64,000 nucleotides of DNA from Allacma fusca (lineage: Eukaryota; Arthropoda; Collembola; Symphypleona; Sminthuridae), in NCBI GenBank assembly GCA_947179485.1, contig OX359250.1, positions 45,357,450-45,421,449 on the forward strand, read 5' to 3'. Positions 12,652-24,296 of this stretch are shown here, piece by piece. The number at the start of each line of letters is the position of its first letter. Position 1 is the stretch's first letter. Position numbers and translations under genes: made by a program. The notes below the pieces were generated by a model. The model did no database searches. It was not told where the DNA came from and saw only the letters and a list, made by a program, of their open reading frames with translations.

Positions 12652-14465
12652 TTACAGCTGGATCAAATCCATAATCTTTAAAATAGTGTATTTTATACCG
12701 CGGATCCAATGCAGTGGCAATAAAAATGCCGGGGTTTTGTCAAAGTTCGGACGATATTTTTCCAATTTTTTCTGCGCTTCTTTAACAGCATCATGTAAAT
12801 CCGTATATTTAGTTTTGAATGACTTCAGGCTATCTAAAAGCCACATATAAACAGGAATGATCATTGACGAAGTCGCGGAATTAGAGCTACAACGTAGCGT
12901 AGCATCGGAAAATTTTTAAGAAGCAATTGTACTTCTCCGATCTCGTTCCACTGTGATTCCGTCAGCAAAAATGATTCCAAAGTTTTTTCGGAGGCACAAA
13001 TAGAATTCAGTGGTGCTTTTAATTCTTCTGCACGCTGAATCATGTTAAAAGTTGAGTTCCAGCGATGAGTTACGTCAACTATCGGAGCTAGTTTTTTAAT
13101 TTGGAAATGTTCACACAGTTGTACTAAGCTTTCACGGTAATGGTGAAAGTAATTCAATTTTTTCATCAATTTTCGTAGCTGGGAAATAGTTTTTCCAATT
13201 CCAACAACTGAGGTAATTGTCCTTTCGTCATCTTCAGTACGCTTGTCATTAGTTTCGGCCTTCTAAAATTTCAGAATTTCTTGCACTGTCAAATTGAGAA
13301 TATGAGCTAAACATCGGATTAGAAAATTTTGTTCGGATTCACGGGAATGCCGTTTGATTCACAATGTGAGCTTAAATGCTCAAACATAGTATCATTGTTT
13401 AATGCATTATCGGTTGTGTAGGAGTGGATATTACTCAGGTTGAGGAAATAATCGCGTAAAATCTCAATAATTGCATCCCCCATCATTTCCCCTGTGTGCT
13501 TTCCAAGAAGGTGCTTAAACTCAAGAAGTTCGTGTACTTGCTTCCTCTCGTTATTGAAATAGTGTATCGTAATTCCCAGAAATGGGATTTGATTTGGTGA
13601 TGTCCAGGCGTCAATGCAGAGGCTATACTTACCCGGGAGACTCTGCAAAATAATTTTAAGTTATACTTTTAGATAAATTGTTACAATTAAAATTGACTGT
13701 TATTAGACTTGAAAACATTTTTTAATTTGCAATACCACATTCGGATGATTTTTGACAGTATTTCACATTAAATAACAATGACAAAATTATTTCAGCTCGG
13801 AAAACTAAATTAGTTCAATAGAAATGACAGTACCTCGAACTGTTTCTTCTTTATCAACTTCATGTCATTGTAAGTCACCAGTAGATCTCTGCGGATGGTA
13901 TCAGCTCCAATAGTTTCAGCATTTTTGTTTAAGTAAAAAATTAGATCTCGGAAATTAGAATTCTCAACTTCAAGAAATGGCTGGTTAGAGGTAACGATCC
14001 ACTTTAAAAGAAGCTTACGGAATTTCTTGTCAAATATCTATAATAAAAAAGGCGTACTTAACATTTAAATGTCATTTTATTATGGGTCACCAAATAGAAA
14101 GTTATTAAACAATTAATAACCCCCCTTCCTTCTCGGAATTGAATTTACCCGAATGATTTTTCTGGAGATGAGCAGACATGTTTGAAGTACTCCCCTTTCC
14201 TTTGCATGCCGAATAAGTGCTATAATTATATTATAATGATTACTTAACTGTTATCGAAATGTATTAATCCATTTATATCTAATCATATAAAAATAATTGT
14301 ATTAGAAGCTCACCATTTGCAGTAATTGCATTTCACTCTGGAACCGTCTGCTACATACGCAAAATGTTCCCATACTTTACTTTTGTGTTTTTTTGCTACC
14401 GGCTCTCCACTTACATGGGCGATATGATTTTCTTCAGTTAAATTTAAGTTATTGCTGGTGCTCAT
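12652..14465 (-). pseudogene. hAT-family transposase (BED zinc finger), decayed, with introns
   Basis: The likely start is the ATG at 14465. Exon 1 (14465-14314) encodes SKVWEHFAYVADGSRVKCNYC, a BED finger start. A 94-bp GT-AG intron follows. Exon 2 (from 14219) completes the finger with a STSNMSAHLQKNH-type His pair. Exon 3 (14037-13834) gives a KWIVTSNQPF motif typical of hAT enzymes. A 191-bp intron (13643-13833) leads to the SLCIDAWTSPNQ catalytic region. Downstream, RCLAHILNLTVQ lies in a shifted frame, followed by a stop near 13262. Another frame then gives VTHRWNSTFNMIQRA (12861-13169), and a last frameshift leads to 12652. The C-terminal dimerisation region was not found. The exon 2/3 junction is unresolved. 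At least two frameshifts and one stop make it inactive. Confidence 0.85.
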
Positions 14466-14689
14466 ATTTTGTTTTAATGTGATTTATTTTATTCATGAGC
14501 TATTTCTCAAGGAATGGTTCTAGAACTAGAACCGCACCAGCGAACCGTGAAATGCTGGTGGCACTTAATACAATAACAGTGGCAAATAGTGAACCGCGTG
14601 GAGGGTTCTGAAAGGTTCATTAGAACTACGACATGCAAATTTTATGTTCGCGGTACATGATTTAATCTGATTGGCTGTTGTAGATATTT

Positions 14690-14930
14690 AAAATCTGATA
14701 TCTGCGGATATCCGTCGGATAATCCGAAATCACATTTCTCAACATCCGATCCGATCGGTTAACTGAGGCTATGCATCCGATCCGATCCGTAACCACAACT
14801 CGGATTGAACTTTTGAATCCGATCCGTTCGGATAATTACCGGATGTGGTCAATTTTAAATCCGATCCGATAATTTCGGATATCCGATCATCGGTTATCCT
14901 ACCTTATCCGAACCGTGCGGAGCATTAGTA
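14690..14930. mobile_element. Subterminal repeats and 5' end of the decayed hAT element
   Basis: Just upstream of the transposase start lies a cluster of ATCCGATCCGAT-type repeats in both orientations, ending in CCGTGCGGAGCATTAG. Read from the outside, this is CTAATGCTCCGCACGG, typical of hAT termini. The matching other end was not found below 12650, so the element appears truncated or rearranged there. Confidence 0.55.
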
Positions 14931-17269
14931 TAGATCAATGAAGTAAACTTTATGAAATCTAGATAAGAATTTGCTACAAACTGGGGAATCAATTTTTTAA
15001 AAGTAACTCCCTTACGAGCGTTAGAGATGGTGGCAGATTATTATGGTCACACTGTACATATGGAAAATGCCTGGAGTTGTTTGCAATATTTTCCTGGAAC
15101 TTGCTAATTTACTTCTAAATTTTAATGGATCTGCTGGAAATTGTCTACGGAGTAACGGCGTTTATTAGTGTAATGCGTGTGCCCAATTAAAATGGGAAGT
15201 CAAAATCGGATTAACAACTAGTTTTTCTAGTTATCCGGTTTGGGCAGATAAAGCTGAAGTAATTTTGCTGTTACATATGTAAATCGTTTGAATTCCAAAT
15301 TAGAACAGAAATATTATTTCCAATCTATTTAAGTTTGATTAAAGCAAAAAGCCAGTTTCCCAATTCCGGTTTGACAATGTAATACAATTATTTTTGGTTT
15401 TTGGTAATTATTTTTTAAAGCAGTAGAATTGATTTTAAAAAAGCAGTTTTTAGTAATTACAAACCGTAATTAAATTTTTAATGTAATTATTTTTTCCAAA
15501 CGTCCCTTAGTGTTTTAAAACAATATTTTAAATGCAAAACTGACGTTCTCCAATTGAGGTTGAAAACTTAATTTTATAATTCATTTTGTTTAATATAAAT
15601 TCACAGGGTGACCAGCGGCATTGCCCCCTTAATAATTGAAATCATTTAAGCAATTAACTATTGAGATTTTAACTTTAGAATTACATTGCGCTTCACAGAA
15701 AATAATATTTATTTCAAGTGGCGTGTAAATTAATAATTTATTCCAAATTTTACTTACTGTTTCATGCCCATCTGTTTCATATTTAAACAAAGTCATAGTC
15801 ATAGTGTACACGATTCTGCGAAATATGTGAAATATGCCAGGTATTTCCAAAGTAACGCGTTTTTGGCATTTGTTTGGACATTGGGCATAATAATAACACC
15901 CAGGACATTTTCATTTGTGCAACTCGGATTATGATCAATGAGAGCTAGCAAGAATTCATTTGCTTGTGAAAACCCGGTGAAGACTAGACAGTTTAGTAAC
16001 TGTAATCATTAACGCAATCAATTCATAATTGTAAATGAAATTATTGTAACTGTGCATTATATGTTCTCTCAAACCCTGTTAATAAGTCATATGCTATTAA
16101 ATAAATACAAATTGAGTTCTCACGCCTGTTCCCTTTGATTATTTTTTGTTATTTAAGCCTTAAATCTGCAAATCATTAACCTGGATAGAAAATTTAGTTC
16201 GCATCAATACAAATCGCATAAATTTGTCATTTTAATTCACTTTTATCGTAATTTGCAATTTTCCGTTAATTTTTGGATTTTTAGATTATTCTAAAATAAT
16301 TATTTCAACTTATTATAATATTTGAAAATTTGATTCTTAAAATTATAAAACTTGCTCAGCAGTTTACTCTAAGCAGTTTAAGAAAAATCCGATTTTTCGT
16401 TACTTTCCGAACCCCTTCACACCTTATGAACCAGGTCAATGAAGTAAATTTTAAAAAATCCTCAGCTGTATTTCCTACAATTGGGGGAATCAAATTAAAA
16501 ATCTGATTTCACAGTTAGCGTCAATGACGTTTTACCATTTTCATTCGAGGTTAAATTGGGTAATTTGGGTGGAATCGTAGAAAAAAATCTAACAATTTAT
16601 ACAAGTTGGGCGCCGATTTGATACCTATTTGCAATTTTGGAGGAAAAATGTTTGAAAATTCCTTAGCGTGTATTTTCATTGCTATGGTTTAGTTTCGACT
16701 TATGTCTCAACTCGCAAAATTATGTTGATAAGAGTTATATGATGTGTTACTTGCAAACTTCAAAAAAAAGATATTTCTGACCGCCCGCCAATATCAGTAG
16801 AAATTGATGTTCTTAAGAGTGGTAGGTTCTATCACGACCTGTAATGGAAATTAAATTTACTTAACTGTCATTGTATCTGCAATATTTATAATATTTAAAC
16901 GAACAAGCAGATAACCAGGCATCCGCATCTGTGATTTTCTGATCTTTGTATCTACATACGTTGCATTGGGGTTATCTATTTAAAGGGGTACCAGGGTAAA
17001 AATATCAAATTTTGAAGGAAATTATCATCAAAATTTTAATAAACTTGTTTCGATTTGCTGTTTCAAAAACGCTTACTGCAGGAGTAACGGAAGTGGGGAA
17101 AATTTGTCCAGAAATGTTTTCAACAGAAAAGTTTTGTTTCGGAAGAAAACCATTGGAAATCATAAATTCCCTTACCATGCAATGTGTTTCGTCCCTGCTT
17201 TGCAAAAATTTCTCAAACATTAACTTGACAAGAAATGCAAAATCAAAAAAAGTCATTAGGACCAATTCT
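14931..17269. other. A+T-rich DNA with repeat fragments
   Basis: No gene is supported. The AAGTGGCGTGTAAATT motif is at about 15716. A decayed right end of the 7326-9643 hAT family lies at 15838-15927, recognisable by GGACATTTTCATTTGTGCAA. The overlapping opposite-strand frames at 17005-17326 are not convincing coding regions. Confidence 0.4.
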
Positions 17270-17839
17270 CGGACCCCACGGAAGCTACAAGTTAGCCTAC
17301 AGCCCACAATGGTAGGCCCAAGCTAGCCTACAGCTACAGCCTACCATTACTACAAACTAGCCTACAGCCTATATACTACTGTAGGGCCAAAGGAGCCTAC
17401 AATTGTTGGCCACAGATTGCCCAATGTGCCCTACCGGACAAACCAAGTTTATGAAGAAGTACTAATTATATCCAAACCAGGCAATACACAACCGGAGGGT
17501 CAGGTGGGATATATACAGAGCTCCGCACGGGTTTGAGTACCTACTCGAGTTTCAAGTACGAGTACAAGTACGGGTCGAGTACGGAGTCACAACAAATTAT
17601 GTACTCGTAGTCTCGGGTCAAGTAACTCTATGCGTACTTGTTTTTGAGTAATTTTGAACCGAGTATCGTAACAAGTACGAGTTCTCAAAAAATACTCGAA
17701 GCAAGATACGAGTACAAGTATTGAATTTGAAATTACTTGGTACTCGTACTTGAAATGCAAAAAGTACTCGAGTACTTCCACCTAAAAATCATGCCTTAAA
17801 TCCTGTATCATTGGCTGTTATTTTGATGTGAGGCGAGAG

Positions 17840-18842
17840 CCCCAGTCACTTCAAACTGTATGGGATTCCTATAGGATGCAATTTCTGTGAGAAAATGTAC
17901 CAGAAATCCCACAAGCCATATAGGATCTTATAGAAATCATTCAGCTCGTCAGAAACTGGCACGCGATTCTTATAAGATATAGTACCATAGGAAGTTTTCA
18001 GAAAAATCCCATAAGCTGAGGGTACCATAGGAAGTTTTTAAAGAAATCCTATAAGTTGGGTGCCGCATATCCAGCAAGTTCGAGTTCTATAGGACATTTT
18101 CAGAAAAATCCTATGGTTTCGGGTACCATAAAACATTTTTAGAAAAATCCTGTACTTGCTTTGACAAGGATTCTGCGCTCCTCATCGTTTGTACAAGACA
18201 TATATTATAACCGCCAAATTCGCCATACTTAATCAACAGCAGTTGTCATTCACGTGTTCTTTGGTTGTGATGAACACCAAATCGACTTACCTGTTCTTTA
18301 GATTGTTTCAATTTTAACTTACAATTAGTAATAGTAAGACAAGCGGAAAATATAACCAGTGTGTGATTGTTATTGTTCTTTTTTTCAATTTATACGTGAA
18401 ATTATTTACTTGTGGCTGCAATTTTATTTTCTAGTGTTACATGTTATTTCTACATAGAACTGCAGTGTAGGGTGTATTACTATTGAAAATTTGAGGAAAT
18501 GTATATGTATGAAAACGTTAATGGCAGTTAGCTTAATTGTTTAGACAATTGTAAATATTTAGAATATTTACAATTGTCTAAAAATTAAGCTAACTGTAGT
18601 AAAGATGGTTATGTAGTTTTAATTTTGGAGGAAAATGGAGTAGAAGTAGAGAAGCGCATAAGATAATAATAAATTTTCAACTATAGGACAAGCTAGAGAA
18701 AATCCCATGCGAGGTTGGGATTAGTAACTATGGGATAGTATAGGATCCTGTAAGAAAATCGTTTGAGATATCGTCCGCAGATCTGAAACTTTTATCCTAT
18801 AGATTTTACATGTAGGATCCTATACATTTCGAGTGACTGGGG
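17840..18842. mobile_element. MITE with CCCCAGTCACT inverted ends, 1003 bp
   Basis: The left end CCCCAGTCACT is the exact inverse of the right end AGTGACTGGGG. Inside, CCTATAGGA-like subterminal repeats recur at both ends. A long palindrome sits in the middle (18525-18596). No clear target duplication could be read, so the superfamily is left open. Confidence 0.6.
18525..18596. repeat. Long near-perfect palindrome, about 34-bp arms
   Basis: The left arm begins CAGTTAGCTTAATTG and runs to AATATT. After a 3-base centre the reverse complement follows with a single base missing. It lies inside the MITE at 17840-18842. Confidence 0.8.
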
Positions 18843-19526
18843 CGGCCTTGTACAACACATCTACATTTTGAATGTTATGCTTCAATGAAACTAATGAAAA
18901 TACAATGAAGGCGTTGTATTGGTGTATAGAACTCTAACCGCAAAAGTATTGGAACTTTAGTTCACAATCAGTTTACAGGGGCAGACTTCATTGTAGTGCT
19001 TCTGAACGGTATCAAAATATGGACTCGACCCGACTCGTTTTCCCGAACCGAAAACAATTAAATTTCTGTTGCCGAAACCGGAACCGATATGTTCGAGTCC
19101 GTGACATTTTTGTCTTCCAGGAACCAATCCGAAAAAAACCGTTTCCCGAATCGGTTCCGGTTCCTTTCTGAAAAGGCAAAAAATGTATAGGATTCATTTT
19201 TATGGAACTCAAAATTGTGTCCCCTTTTCAAATGATCGAAATTTAACGGTTCTTTAAACCGTTGACCCGAAACCGCACCGGAACCGAAACCGAGAAGGAA
19301 CCTCGGGAATTCCCGATACCAAAAAGAAACACTACTACATTGCCATGGATGTTTGCGAGGTTGATCTATCACGAATCACGGGATACGGGAAATTTCATTC
19401 TAGACATCTTTAAATTTACTCATTTACCTGAGGTCGTTCCAAAAATTAAAGCAATTTCAAAGTTTTAAAATTTGACGTTTTTTAGAGTATTCAGTGTTTG
19501 AAGTACATACAAATATTAAGCTATAC

Positions 19527-19755
19527 CTCTAGTTGGTCGAAAATTGTGCAGGCTTTTCATAGAGCCATTGTGTATGTTTATATAACCGATTGTGGCGATT
19601 TGCGAAAATGTACAGAATACACTGCAAACAAGGTTTAAGAAATTCTCTTCAATAATGGTCATAGTTAAAAATATTGCGGCTGAGAAAGAATTTAATATCA
19701 CATTTTTTAATATCACACCTGGTAGTTCTAAAACTATGTCAGTATAGTCTATTTG
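19527..19755 (-). CDS. Possible captured exon of an unknown membrane protein
   Basis: A 229-bp open stretch on the minus strand is bounded by a good acceptor (TTTTTGCAG before 19755) and donor (GAG then GTATAGC after 19527). It encodes 76 residues with no stop. The middle is strongly hydrophobic (SFSAAIFLTMTII and LVCSVFCTFSQIATIGYI), which suggests one or two membrane segments. Composition and splice sites look like a real coding exon, but no family is recognised. It lies inside a non-autonomous hAT-type element, so it may be a fragment of a host gene carried by the transposon. No neighbouring exons were identified. Chance is an alternative. Confidence 0.3.
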
Positions 19756-20269
19756 CTGCAAAAATGTCATGGGTAAAACTCAATTAGAGTTAACTATCAT
19801 TAGCTTAAGGAAAAAATTGCCACCACAGCAGCTACATTGGTGATGTTAGACGATGAATTATTTGAAAATTTATCAGCAAAACAAATCCTTTTGCTCGATT
19901 AAGATACGCGTACTCTATAAAGGCTAGCAATAAAAGCAAATACTGAATAATTTTATTCTGCTAAATTAATGGCGGCTAACTTATGTAAACTAAAATTTAC
20001 AAACGTAATTGAAAAAGTAATTGAACCTCGAGTACGCTCCAAGCACGAGTTCAAGTCGGTTCGGTTTTTAAAAAATATTTGAAAATTCGGTCCGAGTACG
20101 AGTACGCCTACATTGTATTTTTACCCGCACTCAGAGTACTGGATGTTGTACTCGTGCCTGAACGAGCAAGTTCGGATCTGACACTGCTTTTACCCGAAAA
20201 TTCAAGTACGGTTCCGGTTCAAGTTCGGTATCAAAAATTACTCGACACGTGAGGAGCTCTGGATATATA

Positions 20270-21352
20270 CCATCAACAAACCTAAAAATGAACATGGTGT
20301 AAAGTAATGCTTATACACAGGAGGGTTTATTTAAGCTTGTAATAAGCAAGTTTGTCTTCTCCGTGTTTCACGGTAAACTTGTGGAACCATGGATATAGTC
20401 CTTCTCTGGGACTTCTCCACACTCTTGGCTGTCTCTTGGTACCAAAAATCCAGATTTTAGAATCCGGAAACCAGAAAAGTTAGACCAGCTAGTTATCGCC
20501 ACATTTTGATTTTTTTGCCCTACTACGTTCTTTTGTCAACACATTTTTGGTGAGAAAAGATTTTTTTAGGTAATATTTCCGTTATAATAGACTTCTTTGA
20601 GTCTTCGCCTCCGTTTAAGCACATGTTTTGAGGTCGATGTTTTCAGACAATTTTTCCATTATTTATTCAGGTTTTTACAGTTCTGCAGAGTGACTGTCTT
20701 CATGACCTCTGCCAGCTCCTTTAAGGAATTTCTTAATCAAAATTAGATTCCCCCCATTTCGTAGATGTATTTCTGCCAGGTTAAAATTTTGAAACAAGGT
20801 CGATAAATTTTTCGGATTACAAACTCCACAACTTCATTTTCTCCAGTTTCCTTTACTGTAAACATTTAATCTCAGTAATTTGTGATTTGGTATATTAAAT
20901 TTATTTTGAATCATTCACTACAAAAATCGCAGAAACCGAAACCAAGAATATGTTTTTCCTTTGCCTTCGTTGCTTCTTTCCAAATTTCTACTTATGTTAT
21001 GGAATCTAACCCAACGTGCTACTGCTTTAGCCAGTCTCTTCCTTATTAGTTCCCTAAAAGCCTTTTCAAAATTTTTTGCACCCACATCAAGTTTCTAAGT
21101 TCTGAAAAAATCTTGCTTCACTAATTTTACCTTTTTGACCGCAATAATAATTGCCTCTCGTCAATTAAACTTCTCGAAAATGTAGGAGAACCTTTACCAT
21201 GTAACCGAAATATAGATATCGCATACATTTGTAAACTAGGGGGCTAAATGGTAATACCAAACATGTAAAAAATTTCTATCAAAATTTAGTTTGAATAAAC
21301 AAAATATAAAGTAAGTTGCACGTAGTGTCCCTCCCTTCAATTTTCTGGTAGG
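20270..21352. other. Interior of the MULE, no gene
   Basis: A+T-rich DNA between the nested hAT-type element and the right MULE arm. No credible reading frame or structured repeat was seen. Confidence 0.4.
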
Positions 21353-21626
21353 CACAATATCCCACTTGACGCCCCGGGTGTGAAGTGCCTGGGTTGGATA
21401 TAATTTGTACGTCTTCATAAACTTGGTTTGTCCGGTAGGGCACATTGGGCAATCTGTGGCCAACAATTGTAGGCTCCTTTGGCCCTACAGTAGTAGGCTG
21501 TAGGCTAGTTTGTAGTAATGGTAGGCTGTAGCTGTAGGCTAGTTTGGGCATACAGCCAACTATAGTAGGCTAGCTTGGGCCTACCATTGTGGGCTGTAGG
21601 CTAACTTGTAGCTTCCCGGACCCCAC

Positions 21627-22040
21627 TGCGATACAAGGGCCTCACTGCCTTACCTTAATGTCGAGATTGCTAACATATTTTTCAATGCAATCAATAGTAC
21701 TGTGGAAGTAAGACGGTATTATTTTGCGAAGCATAATTATATACTACCCGGTTCATACTGGATCTAAGGGAAGAGGGCATCCGTGTAACGTAATTCATAT
21801 ATCCCGCCACTTCATCTAACGAAAGTTTCCCAAAGTTCCACCTCTATCTTTTGAACAATCTACCTTTCTGTGCAGCTGTTTAAATTATTATCATTGAATT
21901 CTAATGAGAAAGGGATTTTTTTCATTCTTTAATATGCTCCGTTTCTATGTTCCATTCTAAGGACATTTTTGAAATTTTAGATTACCAAATTTTATTTATC
22001 CAATAACCACAGCTGTCAACTTCAGCGCAATTTTGCATCA
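21627..22040. other. A+T-rich spacer
   Basis: No gene or repeat was identified between the MULE target duplication and the tandem array that follows. Confidence 0.4.
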
Positions 22041-22510
22041 ACTGCATGGTGAAATCATATCCCACTCTTATTGTTACTTCAAGTGGCGTCTAAATTTATA
22101 ATTTATTTTAACCTTTACTAACTGGCCTCCATTATTACATTCTTGGTGTTTTTCTTTCATATTTTTTAATTTTATAATAAATAATAATATATATTTTTCT
22201 TTCATATTTTTTAATTTTATAATAAATAATAATATATATTTTTCTTTCATATTTTTTAATTTTATAATAAATAATAATATATATTTTTCTTTCATATTTT
22301 TTAATTTTATAATAAATAATAATATATATTTTTCTTTCATATTTTTTAATTTTATAATAAATAATAATATATAAACTGCATGGTGAAATTATATACCAAT
22401 CTTATTGTTACTTCAAGTGGCGTCTAAATTTATAATTTATTTTAACCTTTACTAACTGGCCTCCATTATTACATTCTTGGTGTTTTTCTTTCATATTTTT
22501 TAATTTTATT
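22041..22510. repeat. 45-bp tandem repeat (5 copies) inside a duplicated 135-bp flank
   Basis: Five nearly identical 45-bp units beginning TTTCTTTCATATTTTTTAAT run from 22151 to about 22374. The flank at 22041-22175, which contains AAGTGGCGTCTAAATT, is repeated almost exactly at 22375-22510. The array therefore sits between two direct copies of its own context. The 88-residue minus-strand frame is a by-product of a unit divisible by three. Confidence 0.85.
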
Positions 22511-23187
22511 TCAGTATTATAAACATGGACCAATACATGACCTGCATATAATATAACAACCCACATAAATTTTTAAAATCAGGCTGTTAAATCGAAATTA
22601 ACAAGAGAAATTTGAAAAGTTTGGCGGGAATTCAAATATTCAGTACGATTCGGCGGAATATAAATAGTACAGCGTGCCAAGAAAGATTTTACCTCTCCCC
22701 CTAGCCCATGCAAGAAGGAAGAGTAAAAAGTATTCAATTCCCTAAAGATTTAAGAAAAATCATTTCCCAGATTTTTTAAAAATTTGCCTCATCCCGCAAA
22801 CTCAAAAATTCTTAATACATGGGTTGAAGTGGCACGGAACAAAATCAGGATTTTTTTGGACATTTCGGGTGAACAATTGATAAACTTTGAACTTTGAATT
22901 TCCCAAAAAATATTTGTCTTTGCTCCATTACCAACCCACCTGTACCCAAAGTTTTTGAGCCAATGGGATGAAACATATTTGACAAAACCTGGGAAAAGAT
23001 TTGATGAATCATAAGTCAATTAGATTTATTCGACAATGAGACAGAGAGATGACATGTCGTACCGGGGGTATTTTTCTCGGAACTTCTGCGTCAACAAGGA
23101 ATAGGATCTCAGAAACTTTGTCCAATCCCAGGATATCCCAGTCGATTCCAGTAAAATTCATTTCCGAAAATTCCTTTCGTTGAGCAT
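22511..23187. repeat. Diverged dispersed repeat, partner of 61055-61270
   Basis: About 22665-22830 aligns with 61055-61150. Landmarks are GTACAGSGTGCCAAG, TAGCCCAT, CTCATCCC and AACTCAAAAATTCT. The CCTCTCCCCCTAGCCC core also resembles 1675 and 63670. No gene is supported. Confidence 0.35.
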
Positions 23188-23630
23188 TTGAAAACTCAAC
23201 ATTGGAACGTGCTTTTGAAAACTCAACATTGGAAAGTGCATTTGAAAACTCAACATTGGAAAGTGCATTTGAAAACTCAACATTGGAAAGTGCATTTGAA
23301 AACTCAACATTGGAACGTGCATTTGAAAACTCAACATTGGAAAGTGCATTTGAAAACTCAACATTGGAAAGTGCATTTGAAAACTCAACATTGGAAAGTG
23401 CATTTGAAAACTCAACATTGGAACGTGCATTTGAAAACTCAACATTGGAACGTGCATTTGAAAACTCAACATTGGAAAGTGCATTTGAAAACTCAACATT
23501 GGAAAGTGCATTTGAAAACTCAACATTGGAACGTGCATTTGAAAACTCAACATTGGAACGTGCATTTGAAAACTCAACATTGGAAAGTGCATTTGAAAAC
23601 TCAACATTGGAAAGTTCATTTGAAAACTCA
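23188..23630. repeat. 27-bp minisatellite, about 16 copies
   Basis: The unit is GAAAACTCAACATTGGAA plus MGTGCATTT. Two variants, GGAACGTGC and GGAAAGTGC, are interspersed in runs rather than in strict alternation. Because 27 is divisible by three and the unit lacks stops in several frames, long frames open on both strands (up to 222 residues). They are artefacts. Decaying units extend to about 23750. Confidence 0.92.
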
Positions 23631-24296
23631 AAGATCAAATGTCCACTCAAAATTTCAACGTTAGAGTGTACACACAAATACTAACATTTGAATGTGCAGA
23701 CGAAACTGGAAGATCAAATGTGCACTTGAAGATTCAACATTGGTATAGAAATAGTAACACCCCAATTTATAAAATTTATTTTGATTGGCGGGGCACCTTG
23801 AAATAATGTTTAAATGATTTCCACCAATTATTACATTATTTGATTGAGCCAATTTTTATTACAATTATTTCTGGGAAACAAATCCCTGGAATGGGAAATG
23901 TGATTTTCCAGGAATTGTAATAAAAATTGATTTAAAAATAAAATAATTTAATAATTGATAAATAACCATAAATAACCAAAGAATATTTGACAGTGCCCTG
24001 GGAATGAAAATAATTTCTGTAAATTGGGGAATAAAATATTTGGAGGGGAAATTGGAGGAAATTGGAAGGCTGAGGTAAGAATTAAGGAGTAGGGAAAATG
24101 TGAAAGTAGGGAGGAAAATGTTTTGAAAAAAGTAGTAGTTGAAAGTTGGTTGTGTAAATAAGGAGGAGTGAGAAGTAAAGGTGTTGCTTGTTGGAGTAAG
24201 GTTTGGAGTAAGCCCTTGAAGAATTTGAGGCTGACTGGGAAGGAGAAGTTCGTGACCACTCATGTACTACACTACATTCTAAAATGTTTTTTAAAC
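23631..24296. other. Spacer between two tandem arrays
   Basis: It contains decayed minisatellite units up to about 23750, then purine-rich DNA with GGAGGAAAT-like runs. The minus-strand frames at 23865-24263 read mostly low-complexity residues and are rejected as genes. Confidence 0.4.

Larger units (their letters stand above)
17516..20261. mobile_element. Non-autonomous hAT-type element nested in the MULE
   Basis: Ends are CAGAGCTCCGCACG and the inverted CAGAGCTCCTCACG. Identical 8-bp duplications GATATATA lie at 17508-17515 and 20262-20269. Subterminal DNA holds many GAGTACGAGTAC repeats on both sides and GGTTCCGGTTC / CCGAACCGAAA repeats near 19010-19320. It contains a MITE (17840-18842) and a possible captured exon (19527-19755). 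No transposase frame is seen. Confidence 0.83.
17280..21616. mobile_element. Mutator-like (MULE) non-autonomous element with long TIRs
   Basis: Two inverted arms of about 230-260 bp (17280-17507 and about 21353-21616) start GGAAGCTACAAGTTAGCC. Both carry repeated TAGCCTACAGC units. Flanking duplications are the 10-bp CGGACCCCAC at 17270-17279 and 21617-21626. Long TIRs with a 9-11 bp duplication are the Mutator-like pattern. A 2.75-kb hAT-type element sits in its left part; without it the element is about 1.6 kb. No transposase frame is present. Confidence 0.82.

Noticed and set aside
12596-12850. Plus-strand 84-residue frame
   Set aside because: It is the complement of the decayed hAT transposase C-terminal region.
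23009-23684. Long open frames (157-222 residues) on both strands
   Set aside because: They are translations of the 27-bp minisatellite, whose unit is divisible by three and lacks stops; several frames are open at once.
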